From assembly GCA_001464735.1 (NCBI GenBank), contig LNDU01000062.1, positions 54,357 to 118,356 on the forward strand: 64,000 nt of DNA. The letters are read 5' to 3'. Made by a program: the position numbers and the translations under genes. The notes under the pieces are model-generated. The model searched no databases. It saw nothing but the letters and a program-made list of their open reading frames with translations, and had not been told where the DNA came from. The DNA comes from Nitrospira sp. Ga0074138. GTDB taxonomy: Bacteria > Nitrospirota > Nitrospiria > Nitrospirales > Nitrospiraceae. Positions 1-8,548 of the stretch are shown one piece after another; position 1 is the stretch's first letter; every line of letters starts with the position of its first letter.

Positions 1-133
1 GTGTCATTTTTAAAATCCACATGCGCCCCATAGCAGGGTTATGAGCCTGAACGATGTGGGCTTCCTTCCTGCCAGCATTGGTTTGGGTGGAGTAGGATCT
101 CAGAGCCATTCGGTTGTCGTCTGTCTCCGACTG

Positions 134-955
134 TTACGGATGGAATGGTGAAAAGCCTAGTCCGTAAATGCGGCGGGTCAGTTCGATAAACTGTCCGATG
201 GAAAAGGTTTCCGCACGGAGGGAAGGAGAGAGTGCAAGCGCTTCCAACGCAGCTCCTACCAGCTTCTGATCGTAACCCTGATCTTTGAGCGAATTGATGA
301 GCGTCTTGCGGCGGTGGGCAAAAGCGGCTTTCACCAATGCTGCGAATTTGGGCTCCTCTTCCTGGTTCAGTACTCTCTGATGCTTGGTCTTTAGCAGAAC
401 CACAGCAGAGCCGACTTCCGGGCGCGGTCTGAAGCACTGCGCAGAGACTTGGAATGCTTTCGTAATCTCTGCCGCATACTGTGCCATAACTGAAAGTACT
501 CCGTAGTCGGAGGTGTTGGGCTTTGCGACCAATCGATCGGCAACTTCATTTTGCAGCATCAGCACCATGCGGGGAAAACGGTCGCGTTGATCGAGAAGCC
601 GGAAGAGTAGGGGAGTTGATAAATAATATGGAAGATTGGCGACGACAATGGTGCCGATCGGAAGCTGCTCAACCGGGTAGGTCATCGCATCGTCGAGGAC
701 GAGCGTGAGATTCGTGAACTGGGGTTGTCGTTCAGTTAGGAACGCATGGAGCCGAGGATCGACTTCGATCGCCGTCACGTAGCCACTCGCACGACACAGC
801 GCTTCGGTGAGAATGCCTCGGCCTGGCCCGATTTCCAACGCGGTATGAGTCGGGGTGAGTTCAGCCAGCGCGACGATTTTGCGGACAATGTTGGGGTCGA
901 TGAGGAAATTCTGTCCAAGGCGTTTGATCGCGGCTGGGGGGAGAGAGGTGTCCAC
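134..955 (-). CDS. rsmA: 16S rRNA (adenine(1518/1519)-N6)-dimethyltransferase RsmA/KsgA
   Basis: This enzyme dimethylates two adjacent adenosines in the 3'-terminal hairpin of 16S rRNA during 30S maturation, using SAM. The family entry motif KRLGQNFL is at residues 11-18, SAM motif I LEIGPGRG at 40-47 and catalytic motif IV NLPYY near 107-111. The 273-residue length is normal for the family. I chose the GTG at 955 because GGAG lies six bases upstream and the preceding gene stops at 958; an upstream GTG at 1024 would add 23 residues and overlap that gene. It is the last gene of the pdxA operon, and a pdxA-ksgA neighbourhood is known in many bacteria. Confidence 0.96.
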   Translation of the reverse strand: MDTSLPPAAIKRLGQNFLIDPNIVRKIVALAELTPTHTALEIGPGRGILTEALCRASGYVTAIEVDPRLHAFLTERQPQFTNLTLVLDDAMTYPVEQLPIGTIVVANLPYYLSTPLLFRLLDQRDRFPRMVLMLQNEVADRLVAKPNTSDYGVLSVMAQYAAEITKAFQVSAQCFRPRPEVGSAVVLLKTKHQRVLNQEEEPKFAALVKAAFAHRRKTLINSLKDQGYDQKLVGAALEALALSPSLRAETFSIGQFIELTRRIYGLGFSPFHP

Positions 956-957
956 CC

Positions 958-1275
958 TCAACTCCGAGTTGGGGGGGCCTTGGCCAATTGCTTGGCCAAT
1001 AGCATCAGTGGCGTGCGATAGCACTCCACAAGATCCGTAAACTCTTCAACCAAATCGTGAGTAAACGATGGCCCAGGGTGAACGCTCGCGAAAATTTGTC
1101 CTTCACGATGGCCTACGCTATTGGTGAGCAGCGCGACTGTGCGGGCTTTCCATTTTTCTAGTCGTTCCGTTCCAGCGACAGTGTTCAGGTCTTGAAGTGT
1201 CTGTTTCTCAAGCGTCTCCAATTCATCAATCTGACACCGAACCACGGCAAGGCCCTTCGAAATATCAAGCGACAC
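958..1275 (-). CDS. Small unknown protein between pdxA and rsmA
   Basis: A 105-residue soluble protein with no signal peptide or membrane segment. I do not recognise the family. It starts at a GTG whose codon lies inside the end of pdxA (pdxA stop 1265-1267) and has a purine-rich stretch about seven bases upstream. It ends three bases before the rsmA start. The first half is rich in Glu, Leu and Gln and probably helical; the middle holds NSVGHREGQIF and HPGPSFTHD. The tight packing between two housekeeping genes and the high third-codon GC argue that it is translated. Its role is unknown. Confidence 0.7.
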   Translation of the reverse strand: MSLDISKGLAVVRCQIDELETLEKQTLQDLNTVAGTERLEKWKARTVALLTNSVGHREGQIFASVHPGPSFTHDLVEEFTDLVECYRTPLMLLAKQLAKAPPTRS

Positions 1276-2347
1276 GTTTGGTCCGTCCCTTCTTGATCGG
1301 AGTTGCCGCCGTTCTATTCTGAGCGATCCTGGCAGCCAGTTTGATAGCCTCAATCAGGCTTCCGGGATCAGCGACTCCTTTCCCGACGATATCAAACGCG
1401 GTTCCATGATCCACTGAGGTGCGGATGATAGGCAAGCCTACGGTGAGATTGACGCAGGTGCCGAAGGCGACCAGCTTCAGGGGAATGAGACCTTGATCGT
1501 GGTAGAGGGCGACGACGCCGTCAAATGACCCTTTCGCAGCTTTTCCAAACAGCGTATCAGCCGGCAAGGGATCACTTGCCAGAATGCCCTGTTTTTGGGT
1601 GGCACGTGATGCCGGGAGGATGATTCGAGCTTCTTCATCGCCGAACAATCCATGCTCACCGGCATGGGGATTGAGGGCAGCCACTCCGATCCTGGGGCGC
1701 TTGATGCCGAATAGTGTCGTCAGCGCCAATTGAGCCAAGCGGATCGCCTTTTCAATCTTGGCTTGTGTCAGCAGCGCCGAGAGATCTCTGATTGCGATGT
1801 GTGTCGTGACGAACATAATACGTAACGGCCCGCCCACGATCATCATGCCTGATTCGTTCGCGTGAGTGAGATCGGCCAACAACTCGGTATGGCCTGGGTA
1901 CCGGCAGCCGGCCATATTGATGGCTTCTTTGTTGATGGGTGCCGTCACCATTCCTTCGATACAGCAGATCTGCGCCAGCTCAACAGCCTTTTTGATGAAG
2001 GCGACCGAAGCGGCACCGGTCTCTGCCGTGGCAATCCCGGACTTGAAGGGTCGCAGCGGTGTCTCCAGTGGATCTAGCACGGGCACGGTTTCTCTTCGCA
2101 GCGCCACCGGGTCATGACCGTGAACTCGGACTATGTTCAGTTTGAGCTTAAGGGCCTTGATCGTTCGTTCCATGACGGGAAACGATCCGATGACGATCGA
2201 GCGGCAGACCTTGCGCAAGTGAGCACCAGACAGAGCCTTGACGATGACTTCTGGACCGATGCCGGCCGGGTCTCCCATCGTGATTCCCAGCAAGGGGAGT
2301 TGGGAGGACGAGGAACGTGTGCGAGGTGATCGCGATTCAGTTGACAT
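1265..2347 (-). CDS. pdxA: 4-hydroxythreonine-4-phosphate dehydrogenase PdxA
   Basis: PdxA oxidises 4-phosphohydroxy-L-threonine in the DXP-dependent route to pyridoxal phosphate. The family signature GITMGDPAGIGPEV is near the N-terminus. The metal-ligand histidines sit in PGHTELLADL, NPHAGEHGLFG and ALYHDQGLIPLK. At 360 residues it is slightly longer than usual because of a Ser/Arg-rich N-terminal extension of about 17 residues and a Lys/Arg-rich C-terminal tail. The ATG overlaps the end of the upstream exchanger gene by 11 bases, so the two are probably co-translated. Confidence 0.96.
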   Translation of the reverse strand: MSTESRSPRTRSSSSQLPLLGITMGDPAGIGPEVIVKALSGAHLRKVCRSIVIGSFPVMERTIKALKLKLNIVRVHGHDPVALRRETVPVLDPLETPLRPFKSGIATAETGAASVAFIKKAVELAQICCIEGMVTAPINKEAINMAGCRYPGHTELLADLTHANESGMMIVGGPLRIMFVTTHIAIRDLSALLTQAKIEKAIRLAQLALTTLFGIKRPRIGVAALNPHAGEHGLFGDEEARIILPASRATQKQGILASDPLPADTLFGKAAKGSFDGVVALYHDQGLIPLKLVAFGTCVNLTVGLPIIRTSVDHGTAFDIVGKGVADPGSLIEAIKLAARIAQNRTAATPIKKGRTKRVA

Positions 2348-3338
2348 AGAGATGCACCGTATAGCCGATATAGAACACAGCCCCGGCGGCGAGCAGCCAC
2401 GGCCGCCACCGACCTCCGATCAGAATCTGCAGGAGGCAGAGTCCCACCGCTTGCACGGCTAAGATCATGGTGGTCAATGCCGATGGTGCAATCACCCACT
2501 CGGTTCCAATCAACCCCAGCGCAACCGGGAAGGTGCCTTGAAAGACCATGGCGCCCGTAACATTGGCCACGGCGAGCCGGTCTTTCTTGCGATAGAGCCA
2601 GAGAAAGCTATTGGACATCTCGGGTAGCTCGGTGGCGAGCGGTGCGATGAGTAGCGCTAAAATCAACGGCGACATGGCGAACAAGCCGGCCATCGATTCT
2701 GCAGCCATGACAAAAAGATGGGCGCCTAATATCAATCCCCCTAAACCCAAGAAAGCTTGAAATCCGATCATCGCATAGGACGGCGTGGCTGCGTGCTTGT
2801 CGAAAATCAGTGGTTCCAGCTCACCACCTTCTTCCCCATCAGCCGGTGCGAATTTGAGCTTCATGTAGTAAATATACAAACAGACCAATACACCGGCTGC
2901 GACAAAGTGAATCAGTCTGGAGGGCACGAAGGCGCAACCCAAGGCTATGAAATATCCCATCATGAAAAACGTGAGGTCTGTCAACACTTCACGATAGTTG
3001 AGGTGAAATTGAGCAGTCCGCTTGCCAGCCCGGGCATAGAGCAGCAGAAGAATGGCCAGAATGGGCAGCACCAGTGTGCTGAGCATGAACGGGGCACCTA
3101 AGATGGCACCTAAGCCAACCTCAACCTCTTCACGGCTATCGCCGAAGAAAATCGCAATGATCGGGATCGAGGTTTCAGGCAGGGTCGTGCCGATGGCTGC
3201 AAAGACACTGCCGACGGCCCCCTCGGAGATACCCCGCCGCTTGCCAAACCATTCAATGGCGTTCGTAAAGAGTGCGCAACCACCAAGTGTGACCGCGACG
3301 GAAACGAGAAAGAGGAGCACGTAGTACAGCACGGTCAT
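2337..3338 (-). CDS. CaCA-family Na+/Ca2+ exchanger-type membrane protein
   Basis: A 333-residue polytopic inner-membrane protein with about ten hydrophobic segments in two similar halves. The first half carries GSVFAAIGTTLPETSIPI and the second half carries IAPLATELPEMSNSFLW. These resemble the alpha-1 and alpha-2 repeats (G-T-S/T-x-P-E type) that bind the cation in the Ca2+/cation antiporter superfamily (PF01699). Substrate could be Ca2+ or another cation. Its start overlaps the larC stop as ATGA and its end overlaps pdxA, so it is embedded in one polycistron with unrelated cofactor genes. Confidence 0.88.
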   Translation of the reverse strand: MTVLYYVLLFLVSVAVTLGGCALFTNAIEWFGKRRGISEGAVGSVFAAIGTTLPETSIPIIAIFFGDSREEVEVGLGAILGAPFMLSTLVLPILAILLLLYARAGKRTAQFHLNYREVLTDLTFFMMGYFIALGCAFVPSRLIHFVAAGVLVCLYIYYMKLKFAPADGEEGGELEPLIFDKHAATPSYAMIGFQAFLGLGGLILGAHLFVMAAESMAGLFAMSPLILALLIAPLATELPEMSNSFLWLYRKKDRLAVANVTGAMVFQGTFPVALGLIGTEWVIAPSALTTMILAVQAVGLCLLQILIGGRWRPWLLAAGAVFYIGYTVHLYVN

Positions 3339-4552
3339 GCTCGGCCTCGCGCAGTTGTGATTCTCGTCTTCCTGCGTCCGTGTCGATAGACCATTAGCGC
3401 TTCCTCCATAACCGTCTTGAGAGGGCGGCCGGTTCGTTGCGCGATGGCTTTACAGTCCTCATATTCGGGGGCTGCTTTTTCCCATCCGGCGCCGACCTCG
3501 GCAACTTTCATGCGAACGACTCCGCCTTGGGTCGTGACGGGGACGAATCGCCTGGTGAGGACCCGTCGGCGTACTTCATGAAGCCGCACTCCGAGCGTGG
3601 TTGTTTCCTGGAAGAGGATCTCGACCACGGCATCCGTCCGGTCTTCAGTGGCTAGGCAGCTCAGCAGGATTCCTGGCCGGCTTTTCTTCATGATGACGGG
3701 AACCAGCACGACATCAACAGCACCGACCCGAAAGAGTTGTTCCATGATGTATTCGTAGGTCTGCGGACTGAGGTCGTCAAGATTCGTGTCAATCTGTATC
3801 ATCCGCTCGGTCTGATTGGCCGCCGATGTAGGCTCTTCCTCCACAAACAGGCGCAAGACATTAGGCCACCCGTCTGGATTGTGGTCGCCGGCTCCGTAGC
3901 CCACGGCCATACTTCTCATCGTCGGCAGAGGGCCGAATTCCGACGCCAATGTCCGAAGCAGCGCAACCCCGGTGGGAGTAGCAAGCTCACAGCGTGGACC
4001 GTCGGCGTAGATCGGCACTCCCCTCGCCAGCGCTGCCACTGCGGGTCCTGGAACCGGTAAGAGTCCGTGTGAGGTTTGAATCGACCCGGCCCCAACATTG
4101 ATCGGAGACGCGGTCACTCGGGTGGCGTTCAAGAGATAGCACCCCAGCACGCCTCCGACAACATCGATAAATGAATCCATCACCCCGACTTCATGAAAGT
4201 GAACATCTTTCACATCGACTCGATGGGCAAGGCTTTCGGCTTCAGCCAGTCGATCAAAGACCGACCGGCTCCGTTCCTTGACCGGGCCTGGCAACGTGCT
4301 GTCGGCAAGGATCTTTCGAATGCGAGAGAGGGACAGCGGCCGTTGAAATCCCTGTTGAACGATGACGTCGACCTTTATTGCTGGAAGCGCGCCACGATGC
4401 ACCTCGCGCTTTTGCAGGCGGTAGCCGCGGAGCTTGAGGCGTTTGAGGCCGTCAACTAAGCTTGTCCACGAGAGCCCGGCACTCACCAGTGCGCCCAGGA
4501 CCATATCTCCACTGACCCCAGAGAAACAATCGAAATGTAAATGACGGCCCAC
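3335..4552 (-). CDS. larC: Nickel-pincer cofactor biosynthesis protein LarC
   Basis: LarC is the CTP-dependent nickel insertase that completes the nickel-pincer nucleotide used by lactate racemase and related LarA enzymes. The N-terminal DCFSGVSGDM motif and the internal VHFHEVGVMDSFIDVVG segment are typical of the DUF111/LarC family, and the 405-residue length fits. It is a single uninterrupted frame, unlike lactobacilli where larC is split and needs frameshifting. It begins at a GTG with GAGGA five bases upstream, and its stop overlaps the exchanger start. larB is about 750 bp away in the same orientation; larA and larE are not in this window. Confidence 0.95.
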   Translation of the reverse strand: MGRHLHFDCFSGVSGDMVLGALVSAGLSWTSLVDGLKRLKLRGYRLQKREVHRGALPAIKVDVIVQQGFQRPLSLSRIRKILADSTLPGPVKERSRSVFDRLAEAESLAHRVDVKDVHFHEVGVMDSFIDVVGGVLGCYLLNATRVTASPINVGAGSIQTSHGLLPVPGPAVAALARGVPIYADGPRCELATPTGVALLRTLASEFGPLPTMRSMAVGYGAGDHNPDGWPNVLRLFVEEEPTSAANQTERMIQIDTNLDDLSPQTYEYIMEQLFRVGAVDVVLVPVIMKKSRPGILLSCLATEDRTDAVVEILFQETTTLGVRLHEVRRRVLTRRFVPVTTQGGVVRMKVAEVGAGWEKAAPEYEDCKAIAQRTGRPLKTVMEEALMVYRHGRRKTRITTARGRA

Positions 4553-4728
4553 TCAGTTCCTCACATGCGATGCGCAAAATGACCGGACATCTTACCGAAG
4601 GCGTGGACGAACGGCAATCGCTGGTTCATTCTCGACGCTTCGTTGACAGCCCAGGGATGCTATGTTATCCCCCTAACAATACGGTCAAGTTGCATTGTGG
4701 CGGACGCACCGCTCTCGTTCAGGAAAGT

Positions 4729-5274
4729 ATGGGGTCAGGGTTTTTGTTGAAGACGTCACGTAATTTCCATCGTGCCAGGCTTCTGCTCGGGTTGCTCACC
4801 CTATGTGCTTCTCTGATGGCCTTATTCCCAGCAGACAGCCTCTCGAAAGTGAAGCCCCCTCGCGTTCCTAGGCCCGAGCCTCAGCTTAAAATTGTCGGCC
4901 TTAACATTACCCCGACACCATATGCTCTGGGCAACGGGTCTCTTCAGTTTTCCGTTACGGTACAGCTTCCGAAAGAAGTGGATGGATCCACGATTTTGGA
5001 GGTGACCTCGCTCATTAGTTCTCCGTCGAAGAGCTCGCTGCGATTTCTCACTTATCGACAGCCCATCCAAGTCCCTCCAGCCGTGGATGGGGAAACAGGA
5101 CGATCAAAGGTGTCCGTTGAACTTGCGTGGGATGGCCAGGATCACCGAAAGCAACTCGCCGGGGTGGGTATGTATTCGTATGAAGTGCGGACAAAGTTGT
5201 TGGCCAATGGAGAAAAGGGGTTACGCACCGTGATGGTCGCCTGGCCGAAGCGAGGCCTACTGGAAGTGAAATAG
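4729..5274 (+). CDS. Secreted/anchored hypothetical protein
   Basis: A 181-residue protein starting at an ATG just after AGGAAAG. A longer frame opens at 4570, but this start puts the positively charged stretch and hydrophobic core (LLLGLLTLCASLMALF, about residues 18-33) near the N-terminus as a signal peptide or membrane anchor. The mature part looks beta-rich, with a FSVTVQLP strand and a SVELAWDGQ region, ending in KRGLLEVK. This resembles a small Ig-like or FlgD-like fold, but I cannot assign a family. It sits alone between larC and larB on the opposite strand. Confidence 0.75.
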   Translation: MGSGFLLKTSRNFHRARLLLGLLTLCASLMALFPADSLSKVKPPRVPRPEPQLKIVGLNITPTPYALGNGSLQFSVTVQLPKEVDGSTILEVTSLISSPSKSSLRFLTYRQPIQVPPAVDGETGRSKVSVELAWDGQDHRKQLAGVGMYSYEVRTKLLANGEKGLRTVMVAWPKRGLLEVK

Positions 5275-5297
5275 AGGCTCATCCATTTCTCCCGCGC

Positions 5298-6053
5298 CTA
5301 TTTCTCTACTCCCAACATATTGATCCGATGTGCGAGGCAGGCCGCGCCGAATCCGTTGTCGATATTCATCACGCCTACACCCGCTGCGCAGGAATTGAGC
5401 ATCGTCAGCAGCGCAGCGACTCCCCCGAAGCTCGCACCATAGCCTCGGCTGGTTGGCACGGCAATGACCGGGCAGTGGACTAAACCTCCCACCACGCTCG
5501 GCAGGACACCATCCATACCGGCCGCGACGATCACGACCTTCGCATCGAACAGCCGATCTCTCTTTCCGAGCAGTCGATGGATACCTGCAACCCCGACATC
5601 GTACAGTCGCTCGACGTGGCTTCCCATCACTTCTGCCGTCACACGAGCTTCTTCCGCCACAGGCACGTCCGCCGTTCCCGCGGTCACCACGAGTATATGC
5701 CCATGTTGTTTCTGCCTGGAAGCGCGAATCGCCACCAGGCGTGCATCGGGATAGTACTGTGCTCGCCGATCCAGACGGCGAATGGCTCGACCAACCGATG
5801 GGTCGGCACGAGTGGCAAGAAACGGACCTTGTTTCTTGATGAGCGCCCGAGCAATGGCGATGATCTGCGCTGTGGTTTTCCCTTCACACAAGATGACCTC
5901 GGGGAACCCTTGTCGTAACGACCGATGATGATCGAGTGAGGCAAATCCCAGATCCTCAAATGGCAGTGACCGCAGGCGGTGAAGTGCCTGTTCCACCGTG
6001 ATGTTGCCTTGACGGACTTGCTGCAATAGCCGTTCGATTCCTTCTGGATTCAT
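5298..6053 (-). CDS. larB: Nickel-pincer cofactor biosynthesis protein LarB
   Basis: LarB carboxylates nicotinic acid adenine dinucleotide at C5 and releases AMP, the first step toward the nickel-pincer cofactor. The C-terminal two thirds are similar to the PurE/AIR carboxylase fold, with VVTAGTADVPVAEEA, VAAGMDGVLPSVVGG and VPTSRGYGASFGG. The protein is 251 residues long from the ATG that overlaps the gpsA stop (ATGA). The frame extends 20 codons upstream, but that would lie inside gpsA. It is co-oriented with larC, with a small opposite-strand gene between them. Confidence 0.95.
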   Translation of the reverse strand: MNPEGIERLLQQVRQGNITVEQALHRLRSLPFEDLGFASLDHHRSLRQGFPEVILCEGKTTAQIIAIARALIKKQGPFLATRADPSVGRAIRRLDRRAQYYPDARLVAIRASRQKQHGHILVVTAGTADVPVAEEARVTAEVMGSHVERLYDVGVAGIHRLLGKRDRLFDAKVVIVAAGMDGVLPSVVGGLVHCPVIAVPTSRGYGASFGGVAALLTMLNSCAAGVGVMNIDNGFGAACLAHRINMLGVEK

Positions 6054-7072
6054 GTCCACCCCTTCTCTGATTTTGCATCCCGCTCCATCAAATCGGTAAC
6101 GGCCTTCCTGCAAGATTTATCGTCATACAGCACGGCGTTGATTTCTTGAATGATTGGCATATCAATCTGATAACGACGAGCCAATATTAATGCAGCACGT
6201 GCCGTCCGAACGCCTTCAGCGACAGCCTGCATTCCTGCCAATATCGCCTCCAACTTTTCTCCCTGGCCGAGGCGAACGCCTACCGAATGGTTTCGGCTGA
6301 GTGTGCCTGTACAGGTCAGGACCAGATCGCCGACCCCGGACAGCCCATAAAACGTGCGCGGATCGGCTCCCATTGCAGCGCCAAGCCTGATGATTTCAGC
6401 CAGGCCTCGGGTAATAAGCGCCGCGCGGGCATTGAGCCCGAGGGCCAGACCATCTATCACACCGGCAGCCAGTGCCATGACATTTTTCAGGGCTCCGCCG
6501 AGTTGAACGCCGATGACGTCTGTATCGGCGTACACACGAAATACAGGCGTCATCAACGCACCTTGAAACTGCCGCACGAGTTGTTCATCGGAGCCAGCCA
6601 AGCACACGGCCGTGGGTTTCCTCATGCTGAATTCGGAAGCGAAACTGGGTCCAGAAAGCACCATGAAGGAGCGGTGCATGGACGGCGACAACTCGTCCTC
6701 CATGACCTGGGTCATCAATTTGGCCGTGGTTTCTTCTATGCCTTTGGTTGCGCACACGAACGGTAGGGGCTCTGAGATGTAGGGTGCCAACTGATGCAAC
6801 ACGGATCGGGTTATGTGCGAAGGAACGGCAAGCACAACCCCATCACAGCCATTTACGGCGTCAACCAGTGAGGAAGTGGCCGTCAAATTTGATGGAAGAG
6901 GGACATCTTTCAGGAAGACAGGATTTTCATGAGAGGTGTTGATGGCGTTGACGACGTCGTGTTCATAGGCCCAGAGGCGAACCTCCAGACCCTTTTCGGC
7001 CAGATGTTTGGACAGGGCTGTGCCCCAGGCTCCAGCTCCAATAACGCCGATCTTGTTGATCGTGGTTGGCAT
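6050..7072 (-). CDS. gpsA: NAD(P)H-dependent glycerol-3-phosphate dehydrogenase
   Basis: GpsA reduces dihydroxyacetone phosphate to sn-glycerol-3-phosphate for phospholipid synthesis. The N-terminal Rossmann motif GVIGAGAWGTALSKHLA, the ATKGIE segment, the LSGPSFASE motif and the catalytic-lysine region QLGGALKNVMALAAG are all present. The GLSGVGDLVLTCTG and SRNHSVGVRLG motifs follow. The 340-residue length is standard. A good sigma70-like promoter lies about 50-80 bp upstream, and the stop overlaps larB, so larB is probably co-transcribed from it. Confidence 0.97.
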   Translation of the reverse strand: MPTTINKIGVIGAGAWGTALSKHLAEKGLEVRLWAYEHDVVNAINTSHENPVFLKDVPLPSNLTATSSLVDAVNGCDGVVLAVPSHITRSVLHQLAPYISEPLPFVCATKGIEETTAKLMTQVMEDELSPSMHRSFMVLSGPSFASEFSMRKPTAVCLAGSDEQLVRQFQGALMTPVFRVYADTDVIGVQLGGALKNVMALAAGVIDGLALGLNARAALITRGLAEIIRLGAAMGADPRTFYGLSGVGDLVLTCTGTLSRNHSVGVRLGQGEKLEAILAGMQAVAEGVRTARAALILARRYQIDMPIIQEINAVLYDDKSCRKAVTDLMERDAKSEKGWT

Positions 7073-7123
7073 AAGCGATTCAGCCTCATGGCAAAATCAT
7101 CACCCATCCATTCAGGAAGGCGG

Positions 7124-7154
7124 ATTATATAAGATGCTATCGAGTACCTGTCAA
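7124..7154 (-). promoter_or_regulatory. Putative sigma70 promoter for gpsA-larB
   Basis: On the minus strand a perfect TTGACA (7154-7149) is followed by an AT-rich TTATATAAT block. Reading TTATAT as the -10 gives 16 bases of spacing; reading TATAAT gives 19. It lies about 50 bp upstream of the gpsA start, and no other gene intervenes. Confidence 0.5.
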
Positions 7155-7290
7155 TGAATGAGGATTCCGTCATATGAACGGCAGCGGGCCTGTTCGTCCC
7201 TTGTCAGGATTCTAGAAATAGCTTCGCCACTACCTGTTCAAGTCATAAGATGGAAGGTGGGCATATATACAGGCAATCCCGAGGATTCCG

Positions 7291-8028
7291 ATGAAACACT
7301 GGTATGCGACACGAGTCTCCTCAGGAATTTCTGCAACAGCGCTGTTGCTTTCGTCCCTATTTATTGTTGTTCCCACTGCGTATGGTGAAACGTACGTTGC
7401 TGGACAATTCGGATTCGCGGTGCCTGGTCTAGGTGGCGGCCTCTCGGACGGTGATATTAATTCCTCATTCTTTCTTCCCGGTACGACACACGGCGAGTTT
7501 GAGTTATCAACTTCTCTTATGTTTGGCGGAAAAGTAGGTCACTACTTTAATTCCGCTCGCTGGATTGGCGTAGAGGCGGAAGTGTTTCATACAACTCCCC
7601 ACATTGACCAGCAAGTTCATACTTTTCAGAACCCCTCAGTGCCCGGCGTAACAGCAAGCGCAACTCTTCAAGGTGCACACCTTCGCGTCCTGACTGTAGC
7701 GCCTTTTAATCTTATGTTTCGCTATCATAAAACCCGGTTGCAACCATATATCGGTTTTGGACCTGGAATCTTCTTTGCTCGAATCAGTGGGGAAGGACTG
7801 GCGCCAGACTCGCCCAGTTCCTCGTCCGATAATGCGAGACTTGGACTCAACGTTAAGGCGGGGCTCCAATACTACGTTACGAAACACCTGACTGCATTTG
7901 CAGAATGGAAGTTTAACTACGCACGCTTTGCATTCGCAGACAACCCGGAACTCTTTCCCTTCTTCTTTGGCATGGATGCCACCTACAAAATGCACCTCGT
8001 CTCTTTCGGCGTCGGCTATCATTTCTAA
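7291..8028 (+). CDS. Outer-membrane beta-barrel protein
   Basis: A 245-residue protein with an N-terminal signal peptide (hydrophobic core ISATALLLSSLFIVVP, cleavage probably after TAYGE or nearby). The remainder alternates polar and aromatic residues as in small OmpA/OprF-type eight-stranded barrels: GGKVGHYF, WIGVEAEVFH, LQPYIGFGPGIFFA, LTAFAEWKFNYA. It ends in the aromatic outer-membrane sorting motif FGVGYHF. It is monocistronic with a 218-bp upstream gap. No ligand or pore function can be read from the sequence. Confidence 0.85.
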   Translation: MKHWYATRVSSGISATALLLSSLFIVVPTAYGETYVAGQFGFAVPGLGGGLSDGDINSSFFLPGTTHGEFELSTSLMFGGKVGHYFNSARWIGVEAEVFHTTPHIDQQVHTFQNPSVPGVTASATLQGAHLRVLTVAPFNLMFRYHKTRLQPYIGFGPGIFFARISGEGLAPDSPSSSSDNARLGLNVKAGLQYYVTKHLTAFAEWKFNYARFAFADNPELFPFFFGMDATYKMHLVSFGVGYHF

Positions 8029-8118
8029 ACTTCTTTCCTGATCCTGATCACTGAACCAGGAATTACTGCAGCTTTTTATGTTAGGCTCTCACTACTCCAG
8101 CTTTCGTTTGTACACCTT

Positions 8119-8478
8119 ATGCAAGCCTGCCCAACCTGCAGCCGGTCACAACCGGAGATCAACCGTTTCTGTATCCAATGCGGCCGGCGACTCGCCGATC
8201 GATCGGAGAGTCGGACGGCTACTCAACCCTCTAATACCTCGGCACCAGATCAACTCAATCTCGCGGTACTCTACGGGATGGTCGTCGTGCTCATTCTGGC
8301 TGCCTTGTTCCCTCCATGGGAGACACCGCCGACGCAGACCCCGGAGTTTCTCGGCATGTATTTCATCTTCTCTCCACCAACTCCGGACGCTGTTGTGAGC
8401 CGCATGCTTCTGACCATTGAGCTCGTTACGATCGCGATTGCCGGCATGTATGGCGCGTTTCTGTTCAGGAAAAAGTGA
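8119..8478 (+). CDS. Zinc-ribbon membrane protein
   Basis: A 119-residue protein. The N-terminal CPTC-x(14)-CIQC pair forms a short zinc ribbon in the cytoplasm, followed by a polar linker and two hydrophobic segments (about residues 52-67 and 98-115). It ends with basic residues. This architecture is common among small bacterial zinc-ribbon-TM proteins of unknown function. A second protein with the same N-terminal layout lies at 58.3 kb. I cannot assign a role. Confidence 0.75.
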   Translation: MQACPTCSRSQPEINRFCIQCGRRLADRSESRTATQPSNTSAPDQLNLAVLYGMVVVLILAALFPPWETPPTQTPEFLGMYFIFSPPTPDAVVSRMLLTIELVTIAIAGMYGAFLFRKK

Positions 8479-8548
8479 TTGGGCAATAGTCATTCGTCAT
8501 TGATCAGAATAAATTCGTGTCCGTTCATCGATTGGCCAATGACTTTTC

